DNA of 64,000 bases from Erinaceus europaeus (lineage: Eukaryota > Chordata > Mammalia > Eulipotyphla > Erinaceidae), in contig NC_080165.1 in assembly GCF_950295315.1 (NCBI RefSeq), positions 9,264,417 to 9,328,416 on the forward strand, written 5' to 3'. Below are positions 32,700 to 44,789 of the stretch, piece after piece; position 1 is the first letter of the stretch, and each line of letters opens with the position of its first letter. The translations under genes and the position numbers were made by a program. A model generated the notes under the pieces. That model was not told where the DNA came from. It was given only the letters and a program-made list of their open reading frames with translations, and ran no database searches.

Positions 32700-33775
32700 A
32701 CAACTCAATTTAGTTATCATATAGATTGAAAAGGGAATAAGGTTTCAAGAAAGGAAATTGCTTTAGAAATAAAAATCTGGAACCTGGTTAAAGAGAGCAA
32801 AGAATTTCCAGGTTGAATAATAGTAATAATTTCAGAATAATAGTGGAGAAAATAAGTTCTTTCTCAAATGACTTTAATTACTGAATTCCACACCCCAAGC
32901 AAAGTTCAAGGAAGATTATTGTTAAGAACCTCACATATATTAAAACTAAGAGAAGTATATAAAGTATTTTAAGGGGAGAGATGTCCTGCACGTACAGTAT
33001 AATTAAGGAGATAGGCCACTGAAATGGGTAGTGAGAACTGTGTATCCAGCTATTTGGCTTATCTAGAAAATGACAAGGAAAGTGTGAATTTTTCCATATG
33101 TTGCTACAGGCTAAATTGTATCTCTTGATAATTTATATGTTGAGGTCCTAATCCCTAGTCATTTGAAGTATGATTATGTTTGGAAATATGGTCTTTAAAG
33201 AAGATTAAATGAAAATGAAGTAAAAAGGTTGCTCCCTAATCCAACGTGACTGGAGTCCTAGTATACAAGGTCATAAGGGAACAGACAAGAACAAAGAAAA
33301 GATAATGTAAAGATACAAAGAGACAACGGCCATCAGGAAACCAAGTAGAGAGGCTTCAGGAGAAACCAACTTCTCAATACCTTTGGGACTTGTAGTTTCT
33401 AGAATAGGAGCAAATAGAGTTCTATCGCTTTGTTGATACAGCTTGTTAGGACAGCTCCTGCAATCTAATCCAACTGCCCAGAGATTGTTTAAACTTGCTT
33501 TAGCTTTTGAGAAGAATTTAATTACAGTGAGATTAAGTGAAAAGCACAAAAACTTCTGATATACATGGCCATCACCCTCACCCAGATCCCCATTATTTAT
33601 TGATGGATCTACATTGAGACATCATAGTCTCCTTAATCATTGGTTCACATAAGGTTCATTCTGTAGGTTTAGACAAATGTTCAAAGACATGCATCCCTCA
33701 CTGTAAATGTACAGAGTACAAATGATAGCCTAATAATGTTCTAATAATAAGATGTCAAAATTTCTTTTTCTTTAA
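32700..33775. other. Unique-looking non-coding sequence
   Basis: A+T-rich, no recognised repeat or gene. 33571-33720 has a faint L1 3' UTR-like look but I cannot support it. Confidence 0.4.
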
Positions 33776-33787
33776 ATCTTTTTACTT

Positions 33788-33975
33788 CTTCTTCTAGCTT
33801 TTGCCCTTCTTCCGTAGCCAGTCAACAGCGTCAGGTTGAGCCTGATGTCTGCTTGTTGCTGGCTTTGAAAGTGACTGGGATCCATGTGGATTCAGTCGGC
33901 TAGGAAGGATCGTCAGTTTCCCCAATAAATGGGTACTCACGGGATGCACCACGAGGTTGATCCAATGCATCCCAC
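33788..33975 (-). mobile_element. Non-autonomous, internally deleted Vingi derivative
   Basis: About 186 bp. The minus strand starts GGGATGCATTGG and ends in the Vingi 3' end plus (AAG)n. It is flanked by CTTTTTACTT (33778-33787 and 33976-33985). The body outside the 3' 50 bp is the same as in the 59400-59595 copy, so this is a family, not a random truncation. It fits the published description of short hedgehog families derived from Vingi-1 by internal deletion. Confidence 0.82.
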
Positions 33976-33985
33976 CTTTTTACTT

Positions 33986-34205
33986 ATTACCAGAATCAAG
34001 GAGGGGCACAGACAGAGACAGAGAGAGACAGAGAGACACCTGCAACTCTGCTTCACCACTCATGAAGCTTTCCCCTGAAGGCATGGACCAGGGGCTTAAA
34101 CCTGGGATTGTCCTCACTTTGATGTCTGTGCTTAAAAAGACCACAGGAACAGTGAATTTGTAGTGCAGGCATCAAGGCCCAGCGATAACCCTGAACAGCT
34201 ATTAG
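33986..34205. mobile_element. SINE remnants beside the Vingi derivative
   Basis: 33986-34130 is a reverse type 2 body. 34135-34200 is a + oriented 3' module ('ccacaggaacagtgaattt'). Confidence 0.65.
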
Positions 34206-34599
34206 GGGTGTTGCTGGCTGCTGGCTGGTTCTTGACCAAAATCTGCTATTAGAATAATTCTCCAAGAATTGAATGAAGCTGTCTTTACCAGTTCATGCCA
34301 GAGGTGGCTTGCATCTAAGGACTGACTGACGTCACCGATAAAAGCCCAGACCTTGGTTTACATGTGAAGTGTTTCTGAAAGACCAGTCTACTTCTGGGTC
34401 TTGCTGAGGAATCAGCTTCTGTGACTGTGGAGTAGTCCAGATCCTCCTCTGTCTCCTGTGTATGCCAGTCCCTTGCCGGTATTCCCAGGAATGTTCCACA
34501 ATGAACTTCATGCAAATCAATTGCTGTCTCAGAGATTGTTTTCCAGGGTACATAATAAAAGACACCATTCATAGGATACTACTTTTTTAAAAGTTATTT

Positions 34600-34937
34600 A
34601 TTTATTTATTTTTGCCTCCAGGCTTATTGCTGGGGCTTGGGACCTGCACCATGAAACCACTGCTCCTGGAGGCTATTTTTTCCCTTTTGTTGCCCTTGTT
34701 GTTTTATCACTGTTTTGGTTATTATTATTGTTGTTGTGTTGTTGGCTGGGACAGAGAGAAATAGGGGAGGGGAAGGCAGAGAGGAGGAGAGACAGACACC
34801 TGCAGACCTGCTTTACCGCCTGTGAAGCGACTCCCCTGCAGGTGGGGAGCTGGGGGCTCAAACCAGGATCCTTCAGCCAGTCCTTGCGCTTTGCACCATG
34901 TGCGCTTAACCCGCTGCACTGCGTTAGCCAGACTCCC
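34600..34937 (-). mobile_element. Composite type 1 SINE
   Basis: Reverse copy with the 3' module ('tgcctccaggcttattgctgg') and full body to 'gcgttagccagactccc'. Confidence 0.88.
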
Positions 34938-34943
34938 TGAAAT

Positions 34944-35028
34944 TCTTCCTTCCTTCCTTCCTTCCTTCCTTCCTTCCTTCCTTCCTTCCTTCCTTCCTTC
35001 CTTCCTTTCCCTCCCTCCCTTCCTTCCT
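34944..35028. repeat. (CTTC)n microsatellite
   Basis: About 20 tandem TTCC units adjoining the head of the previous SINE. Confidence 0.95.
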
Positions 35029-35095
35029 GCAAATTCATATATGTCAATTCTTTAGAGTCAACATATGAGCATTTCTTTATTTACTTCACCTACTA

Positions 35096-35257
35096 TTTCT
35101 TCTTCTAGCGTTTGCCCTTCTTCCGTAGCCAGTCAACAGCGTCAGGTTGAGCCTGATGTCAAGTTTCGAGACCTCCTTTGAATCTGGAGAGGTGGCAGTC
35201 GTTGACTATGTGGGTCATAGTCTGTCTGGAGCCGCAGGGGCAGTTCGGGTCGTCTCT
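35096..35257 (-). mobile_element. Vingi 3'-end fragment
   Basis: About 160 bp, nearly identical to 30570-30740, in the same orientation, ending 5' at 'gggtcgtctct'. It carries the same TGA replacing CGA near the end of the reading frame. No clear target duplication. Confidence 0.82.
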
Positions 35258-36119
35258 CTAGCTCCATCCATTTTGACCTCAAGGATGAACTATCTATCAT
35301 CTTTTTTAAATGACGGAGTAGTATTCCATGGGTTCCTTTCACTGCATACTATTGTTGTTCACGCACACATGTTATTCTTTTCTCAGAATAAGTTGAAATA
35401 ATTGACAGTTTGAGTGTTCTCCATGGAAGACTGAGGGAATTTCGATGAAACCATCTGACATTTGATGACAGGTTGTGTCACTTAAAAAAAATATATAATG
35501 AAGTCACACAGCAGTTAAAATAATCTGGGATTCAAATATTTCAAGTAACTCAGCCATTGTTAGAGACTAGATTAACAGGAATCACTGGCCTTGCAGGCTG
35601 CCACATACAAAAAGAAACACAGACCCAATTTTGAGTGTTGCCCCAGAAGATGGTGATGCTTTGAGATGTGATTCTTCTTCTGAAGAGCAGGCAAGCAGTT
35701 TCTGATTTTTGTGGTTATTACAAAAAAGAACAAAACAGGGGTGGAAAACTCAGACTTTAAAGACTGTGATACCTTCCAAAAGAACCAGGGGGCTCCTCTT
35801 ATGTGGCCCAGGGGAAGTTGGAACCTTCTGGTCCATCTGTCGCTTCATCTGTCCCTGTGGACAGAGACGAAAGGAGTCTGGCTGCAATTCTGACTTCCTT
35901 TCTTTCTCCTGTTGTTGGAGACTAGCAACGAGCAGCAGAGGGGGCCCCAGTCATGTCTCTGCTTTTCATGTGAACATTTCGGTGTGAAGTGCTAGTCCTA
36001 TGGAGAAGCTAGTGTTGGTGAACTGGATTAAACCAGGTCCCTAAGAGCTAGAAATGCGTCTTTTGGTCTAACCTAAGGCTACGTGCTTCACTTGGCTCCT
36101 TCCTTCTCTAACCTGGACT

Positions 36120-36235
36120 ACCAAGTCTGGCTTCTAGCGGTGCTGGGGATGGAAGCTGGGCCCTTGGAGTCTCAGGCATGAAAGCTTTTTTTTTTTTTTT
36201 CATAACCATTATGCTGTTTCCCAGCCTTAATCTTG
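36120..36235 (-). mobile_element. Type 4 SINE remnant
   Basis: 'ggagtctcaggcatgaaag' and 'cataaccattatgctgtttccc' are type 4 blocks, split by a T run. Confidence 0.6.
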
Positions 36236-36472
36236 ACTTTTGATGTCTACTTTAAAATAAATGTAAATAAAAGTATTTCTTTTTTTTTTTTTTCCTCCTC
36301 TTTCCTTCCTTCCCTTATTTTTTTTGTTGGGGGGGGTTTTACAATAAGCAGTAAATACAGTTGTTGGTGCATGTGTAAAATCTCTCAGTTTTCTGCTCTT
36401 CCCCCCGCCCCAGCCCTGTGGGTCTAGGTCCTTCTCCACCATCCTGCACCAAGACCTAAAAACCGCTTCTCT

Positions 36473-36602
36473 CTTCCTTCCTTCCTTCCTTCCTTCCTTC
36501 CTTCCTTCCTTCCTTCCTCCTCCCTCCCTCCCTCCCTTCTTTCCTTCCTTCCTTCCTTCCTTCCTTCCTTCCTTCCTTCCTTCCTTCCTTTCTTTCCTTC
36601 TT
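36473..36602. repeat. (CCTT)n microsatellite with central (CCTC)n
   Basis: Interrupted tetranucleotide array. It gives a spurious Lys/Glu/Gly/Arg-rich minus-strand frame. Confidence 0.95.
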
Positions 36603-36674
36603 CCTGTCTTTATTTCTCTCTCCTTCCTTCATTTCCCCTTCCATCCTCTCTTTCTTTTAGATGTATTTATTTAT

Positions 36675-36957
36675 TTTTTTAAACATTTATTTATTTTCCC
36701 CTTTGTTGTCCTTGTTGTTTTATTGTTGTAGTTGTTGTTGTTGAAGTTGTCATTGTTGGATAGGACAGAGAGAAATGGAGAGAGGAGGGGAAGACAGAGA
36801 AGGGGAGAGAAAGATAGACACCTGCAGACCTGCTTCACCGCCTGTGAAGCGACTCCCCTGCAGGTGGGGAGCCGGGGGCTCGAACCGGGATCCTTACGCC
36901 AGTCCTTGTGCTTTGCGCCACGTGCACTTAACCCGTTGCTCTACCACCTGACTCCCG
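36675..36957 (-). mobile_element. Type 1 SINE
   Basis: Full reverse copy, 'atttattttcccctttgttg' to 'ctctaccacctgactccc'. Confidence 0.9.
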
Positions 36958-37239
36958 TATTCATTTATTTTTTAACGAGAGAAAGAGATTACCTAATTTA
37001 TACGGTGCTATGGATCAGTCACAGAGTCTCACATTTGCAAGGCTCACAGCCTATTACTGAACCATCAGTTGGTTCAAGGAGCAAATGCTTCTTTAGAACT
37101 GAGAGCAATGATTTAAGTGACCAACTTTAGGTTGCTCACATAAGCTACTCTTGTGGGTGGAAGTACATGTAAGCCACACTCTTTGTGTAGCAAGCCTGTG
37201 GTGTGGCCCCTGCCTCCTAGCTGTGATACAGAAGTCTGA

Positions 37240-37470
37240 TCTGAGGACCAGAGAAACAGCTCAGCTGACAGCCTCCAGACCTCACTTCATGTGCAGCCCA
37301 GGCTCACATCCTAGCGCCGGCTAGGAGTGCCGGGTCACCAGGGCAAGCTGTACTGAGGCAGCTCTGTCTCTGTCTCTGAATGCAAAAGTTGAGGACGTGG
37401 GAATGGTAAAAACACACATACACAAGAAATTGGCTCAAAAAAAAAAAAAAGAAAAAGAAAAAGAAAAATG
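37240..37470 (+). mobile_element. Possible tRNA-like SINE, other type
   Basis: 'agaaacagctcagctgacag...cccaggctcacatcctagc' then 'ctctgtctctgtctctgaatg' and an A-rich run. Weak. Confidence 0.45.
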
Positions 37471-38029
37471 GAGGGAACAGGGAGAGGGGAAGAAAGATAT
37501 AAGAGGTCTTGCTGGTAGAAACTAATTAATTCCAGATCACATTTGGCATAAACTAATGGATTCATTATCTAGTTAGAATTCTCCTTCCTCCCTTCCTTCT
37601 TTTCTCTACCTCTCTCTTTCTTTTTTCCCCTTTTTTCTTCGTTCTTTCCTTCTTCTGTTGATACAGAAGGTAGGGAGGCAGACAGAGAGTGACAGAAAGC
37701 AAGGCACCACAGCTTCCGTCAGTGGGGTAGGGGCCTGGTTTGAACCTGGGGAGAGCACAAGGTAAAGTGGCCCACCATTCAAGTGACCTATTTACTCATC
37801 CCCCACATTTTTCTTCTTTTTCATTCTTTTCTTTCTTTTGTAACCACACATACCAATTGTAGTAACTTGAATGTTGTTTTTTTTCTGGGAACCAACCTTT
37901 TCCTCATATAATGTCAATGATAATAAAGTTCCTATCTCCTGCTGATGAAACTTCCTTGATTTTCAGTCCACAAACCTGGTACTCCACCTTGATTCGGTAG
38001 GTCCCTTTCTCCTCCTCCTTCTCCTCCTC

Positions 38030-38325
38030 CTCTTCTTCTTTTGCCCCCAGGCTTATCACTGGGACTCAGCACAAGTACTGTGGGTACTATGAATCCACTG
38101 CTCCTGGTAGTCATCCCCCCCCCCATTTTATTGGCTAGGATAGCAAGAAATTGAGAGAGAAGGGGGAGATAGAGAGGGAGAGAGAAAGATAAGACACCTG
38201 CTTCACTGCTTGTGAAGCGTCCTCCCCCGGCACATGGGGAGCCGGGGGCTCGAACCTGACGCCTGGCCAGGTCCTTGCACTTAGTACTAAGTGTGCTCAC
38301 CTGGGTGAGTTACCGCCCAGCCCCT
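38030..38325 (-). mobile_element. Composite SINE
   Basis: Reverse 3' module ('caggcttatcactgggactc') then body to 'gagttaccgcccagccccta'. Confidence 0.82.
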
Positions 38326-38479
38326 ATGCTTCTTGCTTCTAGGATTCATTCTCAGATTCTCTCTGACCTGAGCTAGTGTCTCCTCCCAGATGCCCCATGC
38401 CATGTTCTGACCCTTTCCTAGGATTTCTTTTGTAGCTATAGAAATTCTTGGATGACTATGGGATGCTCTCACTCTCAGG

Positions 38480-38735
38480 CAGAAGTTGGAAAACAAGATC
38501 AGAAGAGAAAACACAAGCAGAACCCTAACTGGAATTGGTGTATTGCACCAAAGTAAAAGACTCTGGGGTGGGAGTGGGGGTGGGGGAGAATACAGGTCCA
38601 AGATGGATGACAGAGGACCTAGTGGGGGTTGTATTGTTATGTGGAAAACTGGGAAATGTTATGCATGTACAAACTATTGTATTTACTGTCAAATATAAAA
38701 CATTAATTGCCCAATAAAGAAAAAAAAATTCTTTC
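38480..38735 (+). mobile_element. L1 3' end fragment
   Basis: 5'-truncated L1 3' UTR ending 'taattgcccaataaag' and an A run. It is a near-copy of 497-712 and shows what the missing tail of the 7668 L1 should look like. Confidence 0.85.
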
Positions 38736-38859
38736 TTGCCCAGTATTTGATTGACTTGTCATCTATTTCCCATTTCAATATTTATAAGTCCATGAGTAGG
38801 TGTAATTTTTATTTGTTATTTACTCTGGACGTAAAGTTGTACACAAAACCAGGACTCTG

Positions 38860-39115
38860 ATGCTGGAGATAAGGCTTCCTGGAGAGGGTACCTGCATCCC
38901 CACATGCATGACTCAAGTTTGAACCCCAGCACCACATGGGATGTGCTAAGGCAACAGAGAGAGAGCTTCATTACTGTGGCGCCTCCTCCTTTTTCTGTCT
39001 CTCTATCTTAATAAAGAAAAAGTGGCCTGGAGCAGTAAAATAACACATGCATAAGGCCCCATGTACCACAGTCCCAGTTTCACTAAGCACAAGCAAACTC
39101 TCAGTCCTTATATTT
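38860..39115 (+). mobile_element. Possible tRNA-like SINE, other type
   Basis: 'tggagataaggcttcctgg...gactcaagtttgaaccccagc' then CT tract and 'cttaataaagaaaaag'. Followed by a 25-bp tandem doublet at about 39118-39165 ('gcttgtagtatactgaaggg'). Confidence 0.5.
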
Positions 39116-39234
39116 AAAAAGCTTGTAGTATACTGAAGGGAAGCTTGTAGTATACTGAAGGGAAGATAGTTAAAAAGAAAGGGCTAGTAGCAGATGACAA
39201 ATGCAAATGATAATCTTTTTTTTTTTTTTTTTTT

Positions 39235-39515
39235 TTTTTTGCTTCCAGGATTATCCCTGAGGCTCCGTGCCAGGACTATGAATCCATTGCTCCTGGCGGC
39301 CACATTTCAGTTTTTTTTTTTTTTTTTTATAGCACAGACAGAAACTGAGAGGGGAGAAAGAGGTAGACAAAAAGACACCTGCAGACCTGCTTTACCACTT
39401 GTGAAGCGACCCCCCTGCAGGTGGGGAGCCGGGGGCTCGAGCCGGGATCCTTGCTCTGGTCCTTCCACTTCCTACTAAGTGCACTTAACCTGGTGTGCCA
39501 CTGCCCGCCCCCTCC
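39235..39515 (-). mobile_element. Composite type 1 SINE
   Basis: T run, 'gcttccaggattatccctgag' module, second T run, body to 'gccactgcccgccccc'. Confidence 0.85.
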
Positions 39516-39749
39516 CCCCCAATGATATTCTCTAACTTAGCCGATTTTTCCTTCATAGGATTCATGTGAGGCAGATATCTCCATTGTATAGACATGGAAA
39601 ACAAGGTTCAAATAAGTCACCCAGAAAGGGACTATGGGACTGTGTGACTTTGCTGTGCTATTAATATTCATTCTGCACTATAATGGGCTAATTATAGTGT
39701 ATCTTGCTAAATCAACCTACCAGAATTCTTTCTTATTTATTTTATTTTA

Positions 39750-40017
39750 TTTTTTTTGCCACCAGGTAATTGCTGGCGCTCCGTGCCTGCACAAAGAATC
39801 CACTGCTCCTGGCAGTCACCTCCCTTCCTCCCAATTATTTATTTATTTGATAGGACAGAGAAGTTGAGAGAGGAGGGGGAGATAGAAAGAGATCCCCAAA
39901 GTGCTTGCTTCACTGCTAGTGAAACTTTCCCCCCTCTAAGCGGCGACTGAGGGCTTGAACCCAGGCCCTTCCACATGGTAACGTGCACTTAAGCAAGTGT
40001 GCCATGGTGCAACCCCC
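39750..40017 (-). mobile_element. Composite SINE, diverged
   Basis: 'tgccaccaggtaattgctgg' module and body to 'gccatggtgcaaccccc'. Confidence 0.75.
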
Positions 40018-40397
40018 TCCTCATTACATTTTTATTAGAATTGCATTTGTTAGGGGGGGATATTTAGGTAAAGACTCCTGGGGGATTCTGGAAGGACATT
40101 AGCAAGCAGCCCCTCCCTTTACCCTGCAGGTAACCTGCAAGAGAGGCCAGCAGCCAAGCTGTCTGCATCCTGTGCTTCTGCTCTCTTCCCCTTCTGCCAG
40201 GCTCAGGCCATGAGGTGCAGATGAATGCAAATGTGCATGTGCTCCTGGAACCAAGGCTAACCCACTTTAAAAGTAGGAGGACTCAGGTCCTTTCTCTTAC
40301 TCCAGGGGGCCTACAAGTGTCTATGCTTATATTTCTCCTTTTTCTTTCCTATCTCTCATTTGCCTTAATAATCGCTTGTGAGAAGGGAGTATGGATC

Positions 40398-40733
40398 TGT
40401 CGGGCTGCGCTGCGGAGAAGAGAGAGAGGAGATCCAGAGCAAAGAGGGAACACAAAATCTTTATTCGCACGGGCACCTCAGAGTTGGGTGAGAACGCAGT
40501 GGTTCGGGCCACGTGGAGGTAGCAAAAATGACCACCTCCCGGACCACCCTCCCTTGAGTCTAATCACCTAAGTGAAAGGCCGGCAAGAAAATGAGGGGCG
40601 GAAGGAGAAGGGCTTTATAGGGCAACAACCAGGAGTGACGTGTCAGGACAGGATTGGTTGAAAAAGGCGGGAAGTGGCAAAGCCTGAGGGGACAGCTTGG
40701 CAGATGTGACTGCATCTGCATAATTCCCCAGCA
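40398..40733 (-). mobile_element. Solo ERV LTR nested in a family A retroposon
   Basis: 336 bp starting TGTCGGG on + and ending CCCCAGCA. It is flanked by TGGATC (40392-40397) and TGGATA (40734-40739), a 6-bp duplication with one mismatch. On the minus strand it has a TATA box CTATAAAG (about 40613-40620), an inverted CCAAT upstream, and AATAAAG (about 40460-40466). The arrangement matches the LTR at 45365, including the motif 'gacaccccagagttgg' / 'ggcacctcagagttgg'. No internal viral sequence was seen. Confidence 0.8.
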
Positions 40734-40970
40734 TGGATACACCTGCCAATGCCCATGTTCAGCAGGGAAGCAACTACAGAAGCCAGACCTTCCACCTTCT
40801 GCATCCCACAATGACCCTGGTTCCATACTCCCAGAGGGGTAAAGAATAGGAAAGCTATCAGGGGAGGGGATGGGATACGGAGTTCTGGTGGTGGGAATTG
40901 TGTGGAGTTGTACCCCTCTTATCCTATGGATTTTGTCAGTGTTTCCTTTTTATAAATAAGTCAAAATAAT
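40734..40970 (+). mobile_element. Family A 3' end, split by an LTR
   Basis: 'gatacacctgccaatgccc' to 'tccttttataaataag' in + orientation. Its first bases, 'gggagtatggatc', lie before the LTR at 40385-40397. Confidence 0.8.
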
Positions 40971-40974
40971 ATAT

Positions 40975-41835
40975 CACTTATCCCCCTGACAGTGACAGTC
41001 TGCTGTGATCCTTCCCATGTGGCTATGCATTGAAGACACCAACAGTGGAGCTCAAAGGGGACCCTTATGTCCTTTGCTTTGCTCCTTCCTGGTTTTCCCA
41101 CATCTCATTACTTTATAAGGAATTAATATCTTTACAAGAAGAAATCTACTACTTCATTGACACCATTTGTCTTTGATGTTATTCTTTTGGCTCATGAATG
41201 TTCTCTAAATTCTTGACCAAATTTGTAGTTTTCTGTGTAAATGTTTTTCAAATACTTCATGAGATTTACCATTTGGTGTTTTGTAGTTTTACACATATTT
41301 ATAGTGTTACTTTAAAGTTATAAATTTCTAATTGTTTATTGTTATTATAAAGAGAAAGAAAAAGAAGGTCTCTGAGTACTGTTTCTATATCCAACAGTTT
41401 TGCCAAATTTATTTACTTACCTCAGTAGTTTATCAACAGTTTTTTCCTTACACAGAATCTAGTTATACACAAAACTAGATTCCTTCTTCCCGAATGCATA
41501 CTTCTAATTTAGATTATTTTATTGTCTAACTATTCTTATAACACTTCACTATCTGAATACAGGAAAATAAGCATGGTGTGTGTGTGTGGTAGATAGAATA
41601 GACCTTTTTCTCCCTTCACGTTTCTGTTGTCTTTTCTGTATTAAAACCCAGGCTTGCTCAGCAGTGGCCGTTGAGTAGCCAACACTGAAGTGAGTCAGTC
41701 AGCAGTGAGTGGCACCTAGTGTTGCTAAAATTATATCTGTTTACCTGTATGAAGACTCTGACTCACTTATTTGTGTTTTGTTTTACTCTCCATAGTTTCT
41801 GGTGAAGTTGCTATCACTGCTTGATATTTATTTCT
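40975..41835. other. Unannotated A+T-rich sequence
   Basis: Parts (41100-41430) have an old-L1 feel (long T-rich antisense-type text), but no diagnostic block was found. Confidence 0.3.
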
Positions 41836-41839
41836 GAAG

Positions 41840-42420
41840 TTTTTTTTTTAATTTTTATTTATAAAAAGGAAACACTGACAAAAACTATAGGATTAGGGGG
41901 GTACAACTCCACACAATTCCCACCACTAGAACTCCGTATCCCATCCCCTCCCCTAATAGCTTTCCTATTCTTTATCCCTCTGGGAGTATGGACCCAGGGT
42001 CATTATGGGGCGCAGAAGGTGGAAGGTCTGGCTTCTGTAATTGCTTCCCCGCTGAACATGGGCATTGACAGGTGGATCCATACTCCCAGCCCGTCTTTTT
42101 CTTTCCATAGTGGGGAAGGGCTCTGGACAATCAGGGCTCTAGGACACATTGGTGGGGTTGTCTGTCCAGGGAAGTCTGGTTGGCATCATGGTAGCATCTG
42201 GAACCTGGTTGTTGAAAGAAGAGTTAACATATAAAGCCAAACAAATTGTTGACTAATCATGGACCTAAAGGCTGGAATATTACAGATGAAGATTTGGGTT
42301 CTCCATTTTGTAGATAGCTAGTAGGCCTATTTTAGTTATATTCCAAAGAGTTCCTGACTATACTAGTTTTTTTTTTCCTGAGCCTGACATCTGATATGCA
42401 GGTGGACCCAAGTTACTGTC
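41840..42420 (-). mobile_element. Family A copy
   Basis: Reverse orientation, from 'tttataaaaaggaaacactg' to 'gatatgcaggtggaccc'. It keeps the block 'attagtcaacaatttg' (as its complement) found in 24340-24400 and 61035-61060. Confidence 0.8.
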
Positions 42421-42424
42421 TGAA

Positions 42425-43395
42425 GTTCTTTATGCATAAGACAACACCTTGGAAGCAAAGAAGAAAAAGAGAGGTTGAGAATGAAAGTGCCCAAGGGGCA
42501 GGCCGACGGGCAGCCCGTGAAGGCTGAATGGGATAGTCTGGGAGAGGAGAGGTCCTTAGTTTGTGAACCTGCAGTGTAGTAGACAAAAGCTGGAGCAAAA
42601 AGGAGAGAGACCACAGCAATGCTAAATCTTCCTCTGCTCGCTACCTTCTGCTTTTATTTCTGCCCACGTAAATTTAGATATTACGTCCGTCAGCATCAGG
42701 TGCAATCAAGCAAAATGCAAGCTTTGAGCTAAAGCTATCCAGAGCTTAAAGTCAGGGCCTAGTCCCTGAGACTGCGTACAAAATAATGATCAAACAATGT
42801 TCCTAAACCTTGTCCTGTTGGTATTCACACTGCTACAATACTCTGAGGTCCACTCACACTGCTAAGAGACCAATAAAGTCTCAATTGTGGTTAGAGAATC
42901 AAGTCACGGAACTGAGTCTGAGGTGACCTGGCTTCTCTTCCTTCTTCAGTGGAAGATGCCAATGCTCTAGGGACTTAGATGTTATCAGCTGATCCTCCAT
43001 GTCGGATGTGTTAAAACACATTATGGTAAATAGAATAACAGCTCCAAAGATACTCAAGTCCCATTCTCTAAAACCTGAGATTATATTATTTGTCAAGAGA
43101 CAACTGGAGTTGCAAATGAAATTAACTTTGCTGACTACCTGATATTGGAAGATTATCCCTCTATTACCTTGGTGGGCAAAAACAATCATGATGTTTCTCT
43201 TAAGTGGAAGAAAGAGATCTTGAGATGACCATGATCAGGAGACTGCACAGGTGCCAAGTGCTGGTGATGTGTAGAAGCTGGAAATCTTTGTAATAGTTGT
43301 GGGATTTCAGAATGCTTTAACATCTATAGAAGTGTAAGGGGTTTCCTAAGAAATCTAAAACTTGAATTGTCATGTTTTCTAGAAATTCCTCTTTT

Positions 43396-43443
<48 letters not shown>

Positions 43444-43950
43444 CAAATAACTGAAACTAGCTTAGCGTTTTGAAGAGAATTTACCTGCTCAATCTTATAA
43501 CAGCGTCATTCATAACAGCAAGAGATTAAAGCAACTCAAATGTGTGTTGACAGATAAAGGGATAAATAAAGTTTGCAAATGGGATGGAAAATTACTCAGT
43601 CTTAAAATGCCAAGAAATACTGTGAAGTGCTAAAACGCGAATGAACTTTGAAGACTTTATATTCAGTGAAACAAATCAGTCACCAAACACCAACTTATAA
43701 TATATAGACATCTGATTCCACTCAGATTTAGAATGTAACATGGTGGCTGTCAGGAACTGGAGGAAGAGGCAAGTGGGGATTGTTTAAGATACAGACGCTC
43801 AGTTTTGTACGGTGAGAAAATTTTGGAGACTCATTTCACAACCATTTAATTACACTTGGCACTAATGAATTACACACTTAGCACGGATACGACGATACAT
43901 ATTATGACCTGTGCTGCCCACCTACCACTGGGTTCTTATGATTCCACTGC
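42425..43950. other. Unannotated sequence with a (CA)n
   Basis: 42425-42895 continues from the family A end and contains an AATAAAG near 42870, so it might hold an old LTR. The rest shows nothing recognisable except the CA array. Confidence 0.3.
43397..43442. repeat. (CA)n microsatellite
   Basis: About 23 uninterrupted CA units. Confidence 0.98.
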
Positions 43951-44159
43951 TCCTTAAAGACAGTTTAAATTTTTCCTTTTCAATGTCAGAGAAAAGCGAG
44001 GGATAAAGAAAAAAGGAGAGACAACACAAAACCACTCCATTGTTCCTGGAGCTCCCCCTGTGCCATGTCCTGTGCTCCCATGTGGTATCTGGGGCTCATG
44101 CCTAGATACTTTTGAATAGGGCCAATGTCTTGGGTGAATGTTGTCAAGAACTTCTACAT

Positions 44160-44490
44160 TCTCTCCCTCCCTCCCTCCCTCCCTCCCTTCCTTCCTTCCT
44201 TCCTTCCTCTCTCTCTTTTCTTTTTCTTTGCCTCCAGGGTTATCACTGGGGCTCAGTGCCTGCATTATGAATCCACTGCTCCTGGAGGCCATTTTTTTCC
44301 ATTTTATTGGATAGGTCACAGAGAAATTGAGTGCGGAGAGAGAGACAGAGAGGGGGAAAGAAAGATAGACACCTGCAGACCTGCTTAAATATGCTTGTGA
44401 AGCGATCCCCCTGCAGGTGGGGATCCAGGGCTCAAACTGAGATACTTGAGCAAGTCCTACTTCCTACTGTGTGTGCTTACTGGGAAATCA
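44160..44490 (-). mobile_element. (CCCT/CCTT)n tract followed by composite SINE
   Basis: Simple repeat 44161-44218, then the reverse module 'gcctccagggttatcactggg' and type 1 body. Confidence 0.8.
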
Positions 44491-44789
44491 GTTAACCTGG
44501 AAAGTGGGCTGGTACAGAGGTGGGAGGACCCTGGCTCTGGGGGATAAAAATACCTATATAAGCACTACTTGAGGTCTAGAAGTAAAGGGAGGAAAAAATA
44601 GTCAAGTGAATAGAAGCCCCTACTGAAACAAGGGAGCACAAAATTATTTTAATTTAATTTTTAAAATTGGCACTAGGGTTATTTCTGGCGCTTGGTGAGT
44701 ATGAGTCTAAAGGGAGAGAGAAAGAAAGAGAAAAGGATTGAGTTTGTATGATGGTGTAAAGAACTAATATATATTATTTATTTTAATGA

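Noticed and set aside
36456..36644. Lys/Glu/Gly/Arg-rich minus-strand frame
   Set aside because: Encoded by a CCTT microsatellite.
42899..43189. 96-codon minus-strand frame
   Set aside because: No family features and in A+T-rich non-coding sequence. Treated as chance.
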